DNA of 64,000 nt from Montifringilla adamsi (taxonomy: Eukaryota > Chordata > Aves > Passeriformes > Passeridae): NCBI GenBank assembly GCA_017590115.1, contig JAGGNK010007448.1:10729074-10793073 (forward strand), read 5' to 3'. Positions 1 through 12,360 of this stretch are shown here, one piece after another (position 1 is the stretch's first letter; each line of letters starts with the position of its first letter). The notes beneath the pieces were generated by a model. It was given only the letters and a program-made list of their open reading frames with translations. It was not told the DNA's origin and ran no database searches. Both the position numbers and the translations under genes were made by a program.

Positions 1-3000
1 ATAAGCCATGTAACTGATTGTCATGGCCCTAGGGAGGATAAACATCTTCTGCAGTTTAAAATAAAACCTCCTCGCTCCTTGGTTAATAAGTGTTGAAAGA
101 AGCACAAACAGAGCTAACACGGGATTTCCATGACTAACAAGATGACCACATCAGTGAATGTTGTTTGGGGTTAAAAATGACTCAGCTTTTGCTTCCCCTG
201 GGTAAGATGTTTTATCCCAGTGCAGGAAAAGCTGCCAACAGCACTTTGAAGCTCTGGCAAACACGATGGAGCCAGGATTGTGAACTGGGAAGTGTTTGAA
301 TGCCGGGTTAAAAAAACCCTCATAAACTCTGCTCCATGTGTGCGGATTTCTGGAAGATAAAGGAGCCCACAGCTTCATCCAGCTTGTGCTGACTCTTTTC
401 TTTTCAAAAGCCCTTTCAGATGTTTTCACTTTTCTGCTTGCTTTGTTGAAAGATGTAAAAATTTAAGACAACCACAAAGTAAACATTTCAAAACTTTCTA
501 GTCTGAAAATTAGTGACATTTTCAAAATCCCTCAAATTCCATTTCAGCACTATCAGAAATGAACATGTTTGGGGTTTTTTTGATTGGCAAATTTTCCAGG
601 TAGGTTTTTGTTTATTGATAACTTTTATTTTTCAAAGAAAATAGATTTATTATTCAGTAGAAACACTAGATAAGTAGATGTCTTGTCAAAATCAAGCAGG
701 TTTTCTTTATTAGAGTGAAATAGTAATGAACTCATCTGCTTCCAATATTTATAAAGAGTAGGGAAGGCCATTAATTCTGCTGCTTGTGAATAAAACCATC
801 TGTGATTTCTTTCCATTTGATGTGTTTTGGTTTTAATATACATTTTTCACAAATAAGTGTAGGGATTTTTTGTGAAAATGTCACATTCAGAATCTCATAA
901 AGAAGGAACGCAAGGAGGGGGAAACGAAATGTTTTGTTAGCTCAGTAATTTCTCACCTTGCACAGAGAGTAAAATTCCTGCCAACTTTAACACATTAGGC
1001 GACAGAATTACATGTTCGGCTCTAATGCAATCCATGACACGGAACAAGGCAAACAGAGGATGTTTGGAAGTTTGTTTTCCTTTGGGAATCACACAGCACA
1101 TTTAACTTAATCTGTCCTGACACTTGAATTATAACATGAGCTTCTTTAGGGAAGCGAAATGGTAGATGCCTCTTTTTAAAGCGAAGCAGAAGTTAATAAA
1201 ATGGGCAACGCGTCGAGGAGAAAAGCCCTGATGAACCTCGTGTGATTCTCAGAGCAAATGGGCTCTACTCTGGGGTTTTTCCACTAGAAATGCTGGAAAC
1301 ATTGAGACATCCTGCTACCGAGGCTGAAATTCGACCTCTAGAATTTTACTCGATTAAAGCAAAAGCGACAAGAAAGCCCCAAGTGAGACCACTTTGTAGC
1401 TGGACTTGTGAGTGCTGGGTCTTAAATTAAACCGAGTATTCATCCAGCTGCTGTGCCAGGATCTATGTCACAATCTTCCCAGCAGCTCACGCCTTGGAGG
1501 CTGTGCCTGTGGGGGAGAAGGAGTGCTCCTCTGCTGGCAGCCAGCCCAGCCCAGGCACCCCGGGCATCTCTCGGGGGGCCTGGAACGGGAATGGGGCTGT
1601 CGCTGCCATCTGCCCCTCTGAGTGTTGCTTGAAAAGGTTGGCTCCACTTACAGATTTTAAGGCCCAAATTTAATGTCCGTTGTCCAACAGGATCAAAGCA
1701 GATCCTTGGAGGTTCCTCTGAGTGAAGAAGCCTGAAATCAAGTAGCAGATGTCCTCACCTGAAGCCCAGAACTGCAGGTGCTGCAGAGCAGGGCAGGTAC
1801 TCTCCTGGGAAGGGAAAGGCACTGCCAGTTTTATCACTGAAAAAGTGAGTAAGCTGGGTGTTTCTCAGCTACCTGTTGGCAGAGATAGCAGAGGGCTGTG
1901 CTCTTCTCTTGGGGGAGTTTTCACACCTGTGCCAAGCAAGAAAGTCTGCTCACTGGTTTGCTTGCATTTTATAGTATTTGTCATTTATCATTTAATCTGG
2001 TGTGGAACAACAAAGATACTAATTTGTCCCAAGCATTTTTCTTCACCAAATTGAACAACACTGTCAGCTGGACAAAGAAACAAAATCCGATTTTCAATTT
2101 GAAAAAGCTTGACCAAGTAGTTTTCAAGCACAGGCTTGGGCCAGGTTTGGGTGGGTTTCAGGGGTTCCACATTGCTGCTCTGGGCTCAGCCCCACAACGG
2201 GCGCTGGGCAGGGATGCTGTCCCCCAGAGATGGACACGTGGCCCTCTGCGGGCCCCCCACTGAGACACAAACATCAAAATGGGGCTTTAAATGGCAATAA
2301 GGAAAATTCACACTGGACAGTAAGAGGACTTCCTGAAGGGGAAGCTGGTGAGGCCTGGGAGGCTGGTGAGTCTCCATCAGTCTTTGCCAGATACGGGTTG
2401 GGAGGGGAGAGGCTGAGCCTCAGCAGTGCCCATGAGTGGCTCCTGCTCCCCCCAGCTCTGCAGAGCTACTGAAGGGTCCAAAAACAGGGAGCCCTGGAAG
2501 TCATAGTGCTGGAAGATCATTTCAGCTTAATTCCCTGGCAGGGGAATGCTCCCACCCGGAGTGTTTGGCCACGGTCCTTATCCAAACACAGGGCAAGGAG
2601 CCCGTGGTGGTTGTTTCCCATTGAATGGTGTCCCACAGGAGCAGGACAGGGGTTGATTGGGGTGCACAGGACAAAAGCAGAGGGCATGGGGTGAGCAGAG
2701 TGGGGAGAGAGGGAGGGCAGGAGTGACCAGGATCTGTGCCAGAGATGGTGGTGGTGGTGGTGACTCTTCTGTAGTGACAAACGAGTTCCCCACTGCTCAG
2801 GGGAAAGCTGTCAAGTTCATGGGCTGGGCCAAGGGCTGGCAAAACCCAAGGAGTACCAACCTGGGGATATGTGAGGATCAGTCTCACGAGCTCTGGAGGC
2901 CACAGAGGTGGTGGCTTCCTGTGACTGACTTCTCTGAATTGCACAAAGACTTCCTGTTTTTCCCACCAGCACATAACCCTGTTCCCACAGTCCCCAGCAA

Positions 3001-3338
3001 TGACCTGTCACGGGTGGCAGAAGCCAGTCAATGGACTCAAAAGCCTTAATGCAAGTATTTTCCATGTTCAAACTCTAAATTCCTTTTTCTGTCCAAATTC
3101 CTACTCATATGAACCTTTTAGGAACTTAATTATCCTTGAGACTTCTACCTCTCCGTGAAATCTGGTTTAAATCAGTAAAGAAAAGAGTTCAAAGTTATTG
3201 GGCAGGACAGGCAGACAGACAAGCACACAGGGATCACAGGAACCTTGTTTTCATAGGAAACTAGATTAAAAAAATCCCACAGCAGTTTCCAGCCCCTTTG
3301 GTGGCACGCCTGCCTCGGTCCTGCACAGGGCGATGGTC
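1..3338. other. Upstream intergenic DNA, no gene recognised
   Basis: This stretch is AT-rich to about 1.2 kb and mixed in composition afterwards. The open frames are short (150 residues or fewer), overlap one another on both strands and show no recognisable domain or splice context. A short (TGG)n run lies near 2746-2762. In mammals the gene upstream of LMX1B is MVB12B, but I recognise none of its coding sequence here. Confidence 0.6.
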
Positions 3339-3488
3339 GGGGCTGCTGGGGCACAGGCAGAGGGGTTTGTGCCTCTTGGGAAGGGCAGGGGCTGCTGGGG
3401 CACAGGCAGAGGGGTTTGTGCTCCTTGGGAAGGGCAGGGGGCTGGGAACAGGCAGAGGGGTTTGTGCCCCTTGGCAAGGGCAGGGGCT
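3339..3488. repeat. Minisatellite, 49-bp unit, about 3 copies
   Basis: The string GGCTGCTGGGGCACAGGCAG recurs at 3341 and 3390. A diverged third copy (GGCTGGGAACAGGCAG) starts near 3439. Each unit continues with a GGGGTTTGTGC and CTTGGGAAGGGCAG block. The copies differ by a few substitutions and a 1-bp length change, so this is an old short array. It creates open frames on both strands that should not be taken as coding. Confidence 0.9.
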
Positions 3489-6400
3489 GGTGGCAGATCC
3501 TGTCTCCTGCAGCCGGGCTCGGCTGGGCAGTGGCGCTGGCAGCAGCGATTCCGCAGCCTGTCTGCTTCTCCCAGCTGGATGCAGATTCATGACATCCCTG
3601 CTCGCTTTGGCATGCAAACCTGTACCTAATTTCTTCTGAAACGGGCCCTGAGGAAGTCAGCAGATGTTATTATTAAAGCATTGAGCATCAGCAGCTCCCG
3701 AGATATTGTCAGTCTGTTAATGAGCTGATCAAACTGGGGAATGCAAGGGCTTTCCCTACTTCTTAATAAGGAAAATAAGACCTCCAAGGTTAAAAGGCTT
3801 CATTTAAACTGCACCAAGTTTATAGGTTGCAAAATGTTCTTTAATCAGTTTATTCTTAGAAGGCCCTAACTGCCCGTGAACAGGAGTGGACATTATCCTA
3901 AATGATCCCACAAGAAAAGAGCTGCTCAGTCTTGGTGGGGTTTGCTGGCGTTCTGCTCCCTTAGTCTCCTCAGCTAGCCTTTTCCATGCACCTTCTGCAA
4001 TTCTTTTGTGAACATTCTGTGCATCATTACCCACAGCTCTGCCCCAAGATTCCTGATGACCTGTGAATTATTAAGTTTTGCTGTTTGAAAGTTAAACTGA
4101 TTTTCCTATCTATATATTTGTATTTGCAGTTTTCTGCCAATCCTAAATCGCAACAGTTCCCCAAGGCTGCAGGAGACACCAGTTGCACAAGTGAGCCAGA
4201 AATATCCTGAATTAGACACCTCTCCCTGTCCTCCCTCACTCTGAGCCTGTCCCTGTACCTGCAGACCCTCTAGATTCTGTTCTAGCAGCAGTGGCTCATG
4301 TGGAACACACTTTGTTGGCTTTTCTCTTAATCCCATGCTAGCTGGAAGTCTGCTTGGGCTTTTCCAGCTGCAGGGATGTTTAGAATTTGGACACCAGTGA
4401 TATTGATATTAGAGTAAATTGGTAACAGCTAAGAGTTTGAGAGAAAACATTGCTATTTCTACAGGAGCAGAGGAGCACGACCTGCCTAAATGGTGCGCTA
4501 TCACTCACCTGAGGTAGGTCCAAGAACAAGCTGAAGAGCCCTTGTCTTGGGGAGCTTCATTATATCCAAACTGGCAACAGGTGAACAGCTGCCAGGGGAT
4601 GATCAGAGAAGGAGAATACAGAGAAGGCCCCTTTGATTCTCTCCATCTGCTCCTCGGTGCGAGTGGGAAGGGGAACACAAAGGTGAGGCCCCATGTCCCG
4701 TGTCCTGCAGTCCCCACCACAGGAGCCTGTGTGGCTGTGGGCAGCCCACCCCGTGCCTGGGGGACTCCCAGGTGCTCAGACACTTCCTCCTGGCCGTGGA
4801 TCACTGGGCTCACACCCGTGCCATGATTTATTCCAGCACGGACGTGGTTATACCGTCTGATAAGCAGTGCCTGCTGTAAATATGTCCATGCTCTCCCTTT
4901 TGCTATGCACCAGTGAGGAAGGGGCATGTTGTGATAAATTGACCCTGAAATGTGGTGCATGTGCATAGTTTTAAAGACTGGAAGGATGGGGTCAGTTTGG
5001 TGTCTCTCTGTTGTGCTTCAATTAGTTATTTTTAAAGATGTCTGCTGAACTGTGGCTTCCAGGGAACATTTCCAACATTACCAATATTTTTAACCCTAAC
5101 GTGTGTCACTTGGCAAAACTTTATGAGCACTAATGAACAAAAAGGCCCTGAACTACATCTCAGCATCAGAGCAGGACTGTTCTTCCCCTGCTGCAGCCCT
5201 GCCGTGGCCAGCGAGGGCAGGCTGTGCCCTGCAAGGGGGGACAGCAGGTCAGCATGCACTGGTGCTGGGGCACCCACTGCTTCCCCCACAGGGAGAGCAG
5301 CAGCCCAGGGCAGCCAAGCCCGGGCTCCACCAGCCCTTCTGCTCACCCTGCTCCAGACCTCCAGGGACCCCCCAGCCCTTCTGAGCAGCACCACGCGCGG
5401 GTTTGCGCTCTGCAAGCGCCCTTTCACAGTCCTGGGTCATTTCTGCTGGCTCCAAATGGCAACGTGGAGCAGAGACATAACAAACCCGAAAAGAGTCACC
5501 GGGAAATGACTGCCCCTGGCTCAGACTGCAGTCTGGAGCTGGCTGTGCTGCGGAGGAGGATGAAGGCACTGGCACCCCAGTGCCTGGAGCTGCACTGAGG
5601 CCAGTGGGACCAGGTGCAGCTCGTTAGGTGCGAGGCTGCGTGATCAGGTGCCAGCTGATGAGAGAAGAGACACCTGTACAGTAGTGCTTTTTCCTCATTT
5701 CCCTCAGATCTGGGGTCCATCAGCAGGTCTGGCTTGGAGCTGCTGCCGCTGCCTGCCGCTTCTCCCAAACTGTGAGTATCCGCTGTATTTTTTCATCTTT
5801 CAGAGGAAGTTTATCGTTAGGCTGGAATTCTTCAGGCAGAGGCAAAGGCTGTGCTGGTTTGGGTTAGATTGTTTTGTTAAATTTTGAGAAAAACTGTTCT
5901 TCATTAAGGAATGTGTGCTGGTTTCCAGAAGATGGCTGCGACCTTCCCCTCTCTAGTGTTCCGAGCCTTGTGCAGTCCTAAACTTGAGTTTCTTTTCTAT
6001 TTAAGTATTTAAAGCTTGTCTTTGCTTTTGTTTTCACAAAGCCTGAGCTGAGCTGGAGGGGTGCCACAGGCTGAGGAAGCAGAAGCTGGGCCAGTGCAGT
6101 CTGAGCCGGCCGTGGCTGTGCCAGCACTGACCACGTGTGTGGCAGGGCTGAGCAGCCCAGGAGAGGCTGTCAAAAATGTTAGGAAGAGGAAGTTCATTTT
6201 CTGAGGAGTTTGGAGTGGTTGGTTGTCTCTGCACAGGGCAGAGCAAGAACCTCAGTGGGTGAATTGGGAGAGCTGGGCTCTGCTGCCTCGTGTGTGAGGA
6301 GCTGGCTGCCCTTTCCCTGCTGTGCCATCTCTGTTCAGCCTGGGCTCTGTCTGAGCAGTGACACTCTGCTGTCTGTGGCCAAAAAGTCACCCCTTCGGCT

Positions 6401-6900
6401 GTGTGTTTTACTTTTGTTTTGTAAAATGTCCCCCTGGTTTCGGCTGGGTGACAGAGCTGCCCCTGGGTGTGCAGAGCTCAGCGAGCCGGGGGTGCAGCCC
6501 GGCTCTTTGTGGGGTGGTGTTTCCCCCAGCCTGTCACTGTCACATGGGATGTGCTGCCAGGGGCTGCCATCAGAGTGGCACACGAGGTGTCACAGGGAGG
6601 GTTTAGACACAGAAACCCCCGAGCCCCAGGGAGCTTGGAGGCTCCCCCACGGGAGGCATCGCTCGCCCCTGGCCCGTGCCAGGGTCTGGGAAAGCAAGCA
6701 GCCCTTGTTCACTCCTGGTGCTTCCTCCCGTGGGTTCCATGAGCAGGTCATGGGCTTCAGGTGGAAAGCTTTCCTGCAGACTCTGCTTCATTGAAGAGGC
6801 AAGAGCAGGAGAGACGAGCAGGACGTTGTTGTTGCTGCAAGGAGAGAAATGACTTTCCCAGTTCTGGCTGGACAGCGGCTCTGGGAGCGTGGAGAGGCTG
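3489..6900. other. Intergenic DNA, no gene recognised
   Basis: The sequence is of mixed composition, with AT-rich parts at 3640-4140 and 4820-5120 and GC-rich parts at 5200-5640 and 6040-6700. The longest open frame (6210-6794, 194 codons) is in GC-rich DNA and resembles no protein I know. I see no repeats, RNA genes or convincing splice-bounded exons. Confidence 0.55.
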
Positions 6901-7170
6901 GGGCTGTCCCCAGGGGCTGTCCCCACTGCTGTCCCACTGCTGTCCCAGCGCTGTCCCCAGTATTGTCCCAGCGCTGTCCCCATTGCTGTCCCAGTGCTGT
7001 CCCCAGTGCTGTCCCCGGGGCTGTCCCCAGGGCTGTCCCCAGGGCTGTCCCCAGTATTGTCCCACTGCTGTCCCCACTGCTGTCCCACTGCTGTCCCAGG
7101 GCTGTCCCCAGTATTGTCCCAATGCTGTCCCCATTGCTGTCCCCACTGCTGTCCCAGCGCTGTCCCGGTG
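6901..7170. repeat. Degenerate CTGTCCC minisatellite
   Basis: About 270 bp consist of more than 20 imperfect 11-15 bp units built on GCTGTCCC(C)A followed by variable GG/CT/GT bases, with occasional TATTGTCCC variants. It is strongly strand-asymmetric: pyrimidine-rich on + and purine-rich on -. It has no stops in several frames. Overlapping frames of 147-262 codons across it, translating as repeats of CCP, AVP or LSP, are by-products. Confidence 0.92.
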
Positions 7171-8829
7171 CCACTGCAGCTCCAGGAGCACGAGGAGGGG
7201 GCTGGGGCTGGGGCCAGAGAGCTCTGCTGGGAGCCCCCACCCTGCCAGCCCTGTTGTGTGCCCCCAAACAGTGGGGATGGGGCCAGGCATGAATTCAGCA
7301 CAAGCGTTTTCACAAAAGAAGTCAGAAAGGGTGAAAGCAGCCACTGAGTGCTCCTCTGCTAGAACCCAGCCTGGTGCTGCTGGTGGGCTGCAGGTTGGTT
7401 TGTTGAGTCACCAAAACTTTAGAAAACATGAAAGCACTCCTTGTAACCAAAAAGGTAATAGATACAGGCCTATTTCTGTGTCTACACAACTATTTTGGAA
7501 GAAAAAATGTTATTATTTTAAAAAATCAAGACAGAGTATTTTTTCATAGCATAACACCAAAAGGAAAGTAGTGCAGCTTTGGACAAATTAGAAACAGGCT
7601 TGAGTATTACACTTTACATGGATGGTACTCGGGTATTAATCCATTAAAGTAATCAAAAGAGCTTAAATAAGAATCTGAAGGCTGCAATATATATGTCAAT
7701 GAACAAGCTGTAAAACTTCCTGAAAAGGTGATTTCAAAGCCATATTGTCCAAGCTTGGCAAATTGCATATTTAATTATTTTGTCAGTCCCTCTTTCTACT
7801 CTAATCTTTTGGTGAAATACCTTTAGACATATGAAATCAGTTAAGATAATTAGGGTATGATGGAATTAGGTGTTACTTGATTTTTAAGAAAGATACCATC
7901 CTCTGCCTTGGTATAAAATGTGTGCAGACCCCAAAAGCTGGACTGTATTGTAATGTTTTCTTTTCTATAAAGATCAAAGGTCTCCAGCCCCTTTCAAGAT
8001 GTTTGCAGAATTTGTTTCCTAATTATCCCACATTTACTTATTTGTGTGCTGGGACATCAGAGTTAACTCTTTGATTGTAAAGATGAGATGGGACCTTCCT
8101 CCAGATGACTGGGGCCAGCAAAGCCTTGCATCTCAAAATTGTTTTTCAGATTACATGGCTGCTTCAGTTCTGAGGTTCTGGTGTGGTTTAGGATAGATGA
8201 GGTGTTGTGTTTGCTTGATTTTAATACCCCAGTCCTCTACAGCAAAGATTTGGTTTTCCGCAGTAAGAGTTTACACCTTCATTAATATCCTTTACAAGTT
8301 TACAAACTCTTGGTAAGCAACAGTAAACTATTTAGGCTTTGATTTGTCTGGGAGTTGGAACTATTTTCACCAAACCTTTATGGTCTTTCCATGATGTGGT
8401 GCCTGAGTTTCTTCAGCAGAATTTTCTATAAAAGTTTTGAAATTAGAATTTCTTGGCTCACTTCGTTGACTTTATTTTCCCCCCAACTAGAGAGATATAA
8501 AAGGCTGACAGGACACCCCAGAAATGTGAAAACAGGCTGTAAGTTTTGCAGTTTCAGTTGTGAAGTTACAAAAATAAAGTTGATTAGAATAGCATGAAAT
8601 CTATAAAATAAAAAGTAAAATGTTTATAGGGGAAGTCTAATATGAAACATTTTTAAACAATGTGTTTTATTTACTTTTTATACATTTCATTTCTCATATT
8701 CTTTTGAACTTTTTTGAATCTTCTCATATGTTTCCTAATTGCATTTGCCTCTCTGACTCCTGTCTGTATTTCCCCGAGCACAGAGGGGCTGAGCGTTTCT
8801 CCTGGTTTGTGTTTGTTTCCCTGCGCTGA
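7171..8829. other. AT-rich intergenic DNA, no gene recognised
   Basis: The DNA falls from GC-rich to AT-rich at about 7400. Apart from the candidate regulatory block listed for 7560-7860, it holds only short open frames (80 codons or fewer). No transposon end or RNA gene is visible. Confidence 0.55.
7560..7860. promoter_or_regulatory. Candidate distal regulatory element
   Basis: This is low-complexity-free, moderately AT-rich DNA with dense transcription-factor-like cores: TAATCC (OTX/bicoid type) at 7637-7642, AATCAAAAG (TCF-like) at 7651-7659 and TAATTA (homeodomain) at 7772-7777. Its texture resembles vertebrate conserved non-coding elements. Motif density alone is weak evidence, so this is an inference. 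Confidence 0.25.
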
Positions 8830-9244
8830 GCTGTGCCGAGGGTGGCTTTGCAGCGCGGGCTCCAGCGCTGCCGGCAGGTTCCGAGCGCTGTGACAAGGAG
8901 TGCAGGATGCGCCGGAGCCCTGCCTGCGCCCAGCAGCGCCCACAAACACCTTTTGGGGTGTTTTGGGGCCGTTCTGGGGAGGGTTGCTCACACGCTGCTG
9001 ACAGGATAAGCTGTTTTCCTTTTGTGGAATCCTGCTGCTGGCTGTGGCTCCAGCACCGCCCGGCTCTGAGCAGGGCCCCTCGCAGCCGTGAGGAAGAGGA
9101 GGGCAGCGGGCTGCCGGCTGTTCCACCCCGTGCCCCCCTTAGCACCCTCCGATCGTGGCTGCAGCCCGGGGGGCTTTTCTCCCTCTGCCCGCACAGGGGA
9201 GAGCCAGCGGGGTCCCCGGCTGAGCCGCACAGCCCCAGCCCCGC

Positions 9245-9345
9245 TGCTGTCCCGGCTGGGGCTGAGCCCCCCGGCTGCTGGGGATGAGCCCCCCGGCTGC
9301 TGGGGCCGAGCCCCCCGGCTGCTGGGGCTGAGCCCCCCGGCTGGC
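9245..9345. repeat. GC-rich tandem repeat, about 24-bp unit
   Basis: Four imperfect copies of a unit built on GAGCCCCCCGGCTGCTGGGG are present. They differ by small changes (GATGAGC, GCCGAGC, GCTGAGC). The run lies inside the CpG island and can be read open in several frames. Confidence 0.85.
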
Positions 9346-9396
9346 AGCCCCCGGAGCCGCCCCTGGCCAGCTCTCCGTCCCTCGCTCGGCCCGGGG

Positions 9397-9498
9397 GAGC
9401 TGCACAGAGGGGCAGGATGGAGCTGGGCACCGGGCAGGGTGCGGATGGAGCTGCACAGAGGGGTAGGATGGAGCTGGGCACCGGGCAGGTTGCGGATG
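9397..9498. repeat. 51-bp direct repeat, two copies
   Basis: The unit starts GAGCTGCACAGAGGGG and contains GGATGGAGCTGGGCACCGGG. Copies start at 9397 and 9448 and differ at a few bases. The first bases of a third unit follow at 9499. Fifty-one is a multiple of three, so open frames run through it, but nothing suggests coding. Confidence 0.88.
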
Positions 9499-9720
9499 GA
9501 GCTGAGCCCCTGTGCCCTTCCCACGGCTGTGCACCGGCTCCCCAGAGAGCCCTGCCACCCCCAGAGAGCCCTGGCCCCCCGGCCCCCCGGCTCCGGCCCG
9601 GGAGGAGCCCCCGACCCGCCGGTGCCGGTGCCGGTGCCGTGCCGGTCCCGTCCCGCCGCGGCGGAGCCCGGCCGGGCGCAGCCTGAGCCGGACGGGGCTC
9701 GCTCGGGGGCTGATGTCCTC

Positions 9721-12099
9721 AAATGCTTTCCTGGCTTCTGCCGGGCTGTTCATTTCTTTGCCGTCTTAGCTCAGGTGTGAGGTTACGTATTGTGGTTTTT
9801 TCCCCTCTGCTTTTAAAATTCGGGGAGATTTCCTTTAGAATTCACCATTTCAGTTTTTGTTAATTTTTCCCCCTAGTATTATTTATTCACATAGGATTCT
9901 AAATTTCTCTCTTTCTCATGCTTTGATAGAAATAGTTTTCTTCCTGAGTAATCATCAGTATATTACTCACCTCCTTACACTCCAGAAGTCAGTATTCATT
10001 TCAGTATTTAGTTTGTTGTAATTCTTGACTTCAATAACATGGAGCTGATTTTTTTACATTGTGTTCCCAGCTCAGAAAAGCGTTGGGGAAAAGGTGGGAT
10101 TTTTTTAACTAAACATGCACTAAAATACATCTCAGATTCCAGCAGCCGTTAATGAATATTTCAGGTGATGCTCTGGACTGAGTGCATATCCTTCAGTCTG
10201 GGCTGGGCACAACATTTAAGTTCTTAGTTTTGCATAAAATTACAGGGTTTTTTTTAAATGCCCAAATTTGAAATAAAAAGCATCTTGGGTGTTTCAGTGA
10301 TAGGCTTGTTAAAGATCAAGAGGTCTCCTATGCACTTGGGTAAAAATTTTAACTTAACTTGAACTTTAAAGTGTCACAGGAGCTTTTGAAGCAGTTTGCC
10401 CGGTGTTTCAACCAGGGCTTGTTGAGGGGATGTGGTGCTGCCCTTGGCAGCTGCTCCTGGTGCCTGCAGAAGAGACACTGAGGGGTTTCAGACCAATTTG
10501 ATCCAATCTCGTCCTGGAGATTTCTAATCCGAGCTGCTTGAGGCACCCAGAGCTGTTTATTTGGCTCCTGGCTGCAGTTTTGCCCTGATACCCATTTACT
10601 GGAAAACCACATTTAGAAAGGGGAGGGGGGGGGAAGAGGATGTGGGAGAGGAAGGAAATACAAAGAGATTTTACTGAAGAACTTGTGTAAGTTCTGGATT
10701 TTTGAAACTAAACTCAGGAATTCCTCAAAGAAGAACGGCGTTGTATCGCCATGAACAGCGACCCAGAAGGTGAGCCCCCGGCCCCTGAGCGAGCACAGGG
10801 AGCTGGCAGAAGCAGCTGCTTGAGCAACAAACAGCTGCAGCACGCACCATGCTGCTGCTGGATGTGGAGGTTTCACTCGTGTGAGTTACTGTAGTGAGCA
10901 GAACAGTCCTCTGCAGTCAGCATCCTTGGGAAGCCATAGGTGCAGCTCTGTTCAGATGGCTTTAAAAAACAATTTTCAAAGCTATCCTCGCTGAAAAATC
11001 GAAGGTATGTTATTACTGGTAAGAATTAAATTAAACTTTGTTTTTACCTAATTCTAAATTAATAACGTATATTAACAACACAGATTAATTCCATGGAAGG
11101 CCTTACCCAGATAGCTCCCCACGGAGGGAAGCAGGCGCCATGCTCCGCTCCCTGTCCTTTCTCCTGCTGCTCGTCCGTTGCAGTTTCGCTGCAGTTTTAC
11201 CAAAGCAGCTCTGCGTCTGTTTGAATAGACGAGTTAAATTGGCCTGGCACGTCTGGGCTAGGCTGGTCAGCCACAGCCAGAACCACGAGCCTTTACCTTG
11301 CTGTGCCCTGGCCGCCGGCTCGGAGCGGTGCCGGAGGAGCCCGTGGAGGATTGGGGTGTGCTCAGCCTCTCCTCAGACAGGTGCACAAACACTTCCCCCT
11401 TTTAGGTGCTACCTGCTCTTTACTGGACGTTTATTACAAGTCGATGCAATTTCACAAAGCACCTGCATGCAATAAAACCCTATTACATGTGTGAGGCCTT
11501 AAGGAAATTAACGGTTCCTCCCTGGGGATGCATATTTTGTTAAGATGTTTATTACAGATGAAGTGGTCCTGGGGTAAAACATTAACAAGTTGTAGAGTGA
11601 TAAAAGGAATTTTATCATTTCTCAGTGACATAAATAGGAAGAAACCTTTAACTAAATCTATAAAATTCCTGTTTCCTAATGAATTTGCTTTAACTATTTA
11701 TTAACTGGATGAACTTATACAGGCTGCAATTTGGGTTTTTTCTTCCTCATACCCTCCCAAAACCCAAGCAGAAGGCATTGTCTGTGAACTGATGTGAGCT
11801 CTGGTGCTCTAAAAAAAAACTTTAGATAAATAACATTTTTTTAAAAAGCAATTATTTTCCTCTGTGGGTTTAAAGGCAGGGCCCTAAAACTCTGATCATT
11901 CTTGTAATACTGATTTTAGAATTAAATGCAACATTAAAATTCTGTGTCCTAATAATGCTAACTGATATTACTGAAATTACACGTTATATTTTAGGGTTCA
12001 GTCCCAGGAATTTATTTTTGGTTGCCATTCTTTTTTTTAGCACCATATTAATGAAGTTTGCTCTTTACCATTATTAGAGATGAAAGCAGGAGCATTGCT
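9721..12099. other. AT-rich intergenic DNA, no gene recognised
   Basis: The DNA is mostly AT-rich, with a G-run at about 10619-10635 and a moderately GC-rich part at 10740-11400. Stretches at 9780-10060 and 11500-12000 are dense in TAAT, TTTATT and ATTAAT cores and may contain regulatory DNA. No exon-like open frame or repeat family is recognised. Confidence 0.5.
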
Positions 12100-12360
12100 T
12101 TGGACTGAGAATGCTCCATCTAATTGAATTATATGAATGTAGTTAAATGTCTACTTCAGAAAGGCCATATTCACTTTCAAGATTAGTTACTCCAAGAGTT
12201 AATGGCCTATTTAAGCAACATAGTCCAAGAGCCAAACACAGGTGGGCTGTGTTAATAACTTTATTTAAACCGTTTTTTCCCCTTTTGAGAGGCACAAGCC
12301 ATCCATTAATGCATTCATTAGAGTTTATGGCATAGTTCTGCTTTTCTCCTAATGACACTA
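12100..12360. promoter_or_regulatory. Candidate homeodomain-rich regulatory element
   Basis: TAATTG lies at 12121-12126. The cluster ATTAATGCATTCATTAG spans 12305-12321. TTAATAACTTTATTTAAAC-type sequence lies near 12251. The block is free of simple repeats and looks like a conserved non-coding element. Short open frames cross it on both strands, which is expected by chance at this length. Confidence 0.3.

Larger units (their letters stand above)
8830..9720. promoter_or_regulatory. Isolated CpG island about 34 kb upstream of LMX1B
   Basis: This is a roughly 0.9-kb block of high G+C with many CpGs, densest at 9140-9260 and 9560-9700, between AT-rich flanks. It contains (GGTGCC)-type runs at 9619-9650 and two minisatellites (listed separately). 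It has no recognised coding exon. It could be the promoter of an unannotated transcript, a Polycomb-type orphan island, or simply GC-rich repeat DNA. Confidence 0.45.

Noticed and set aside
6603..7549. Repetitive frames of 147-262 codons on both strands
   Set aside because: They are by-products of the CTGTCCC minisatellite.
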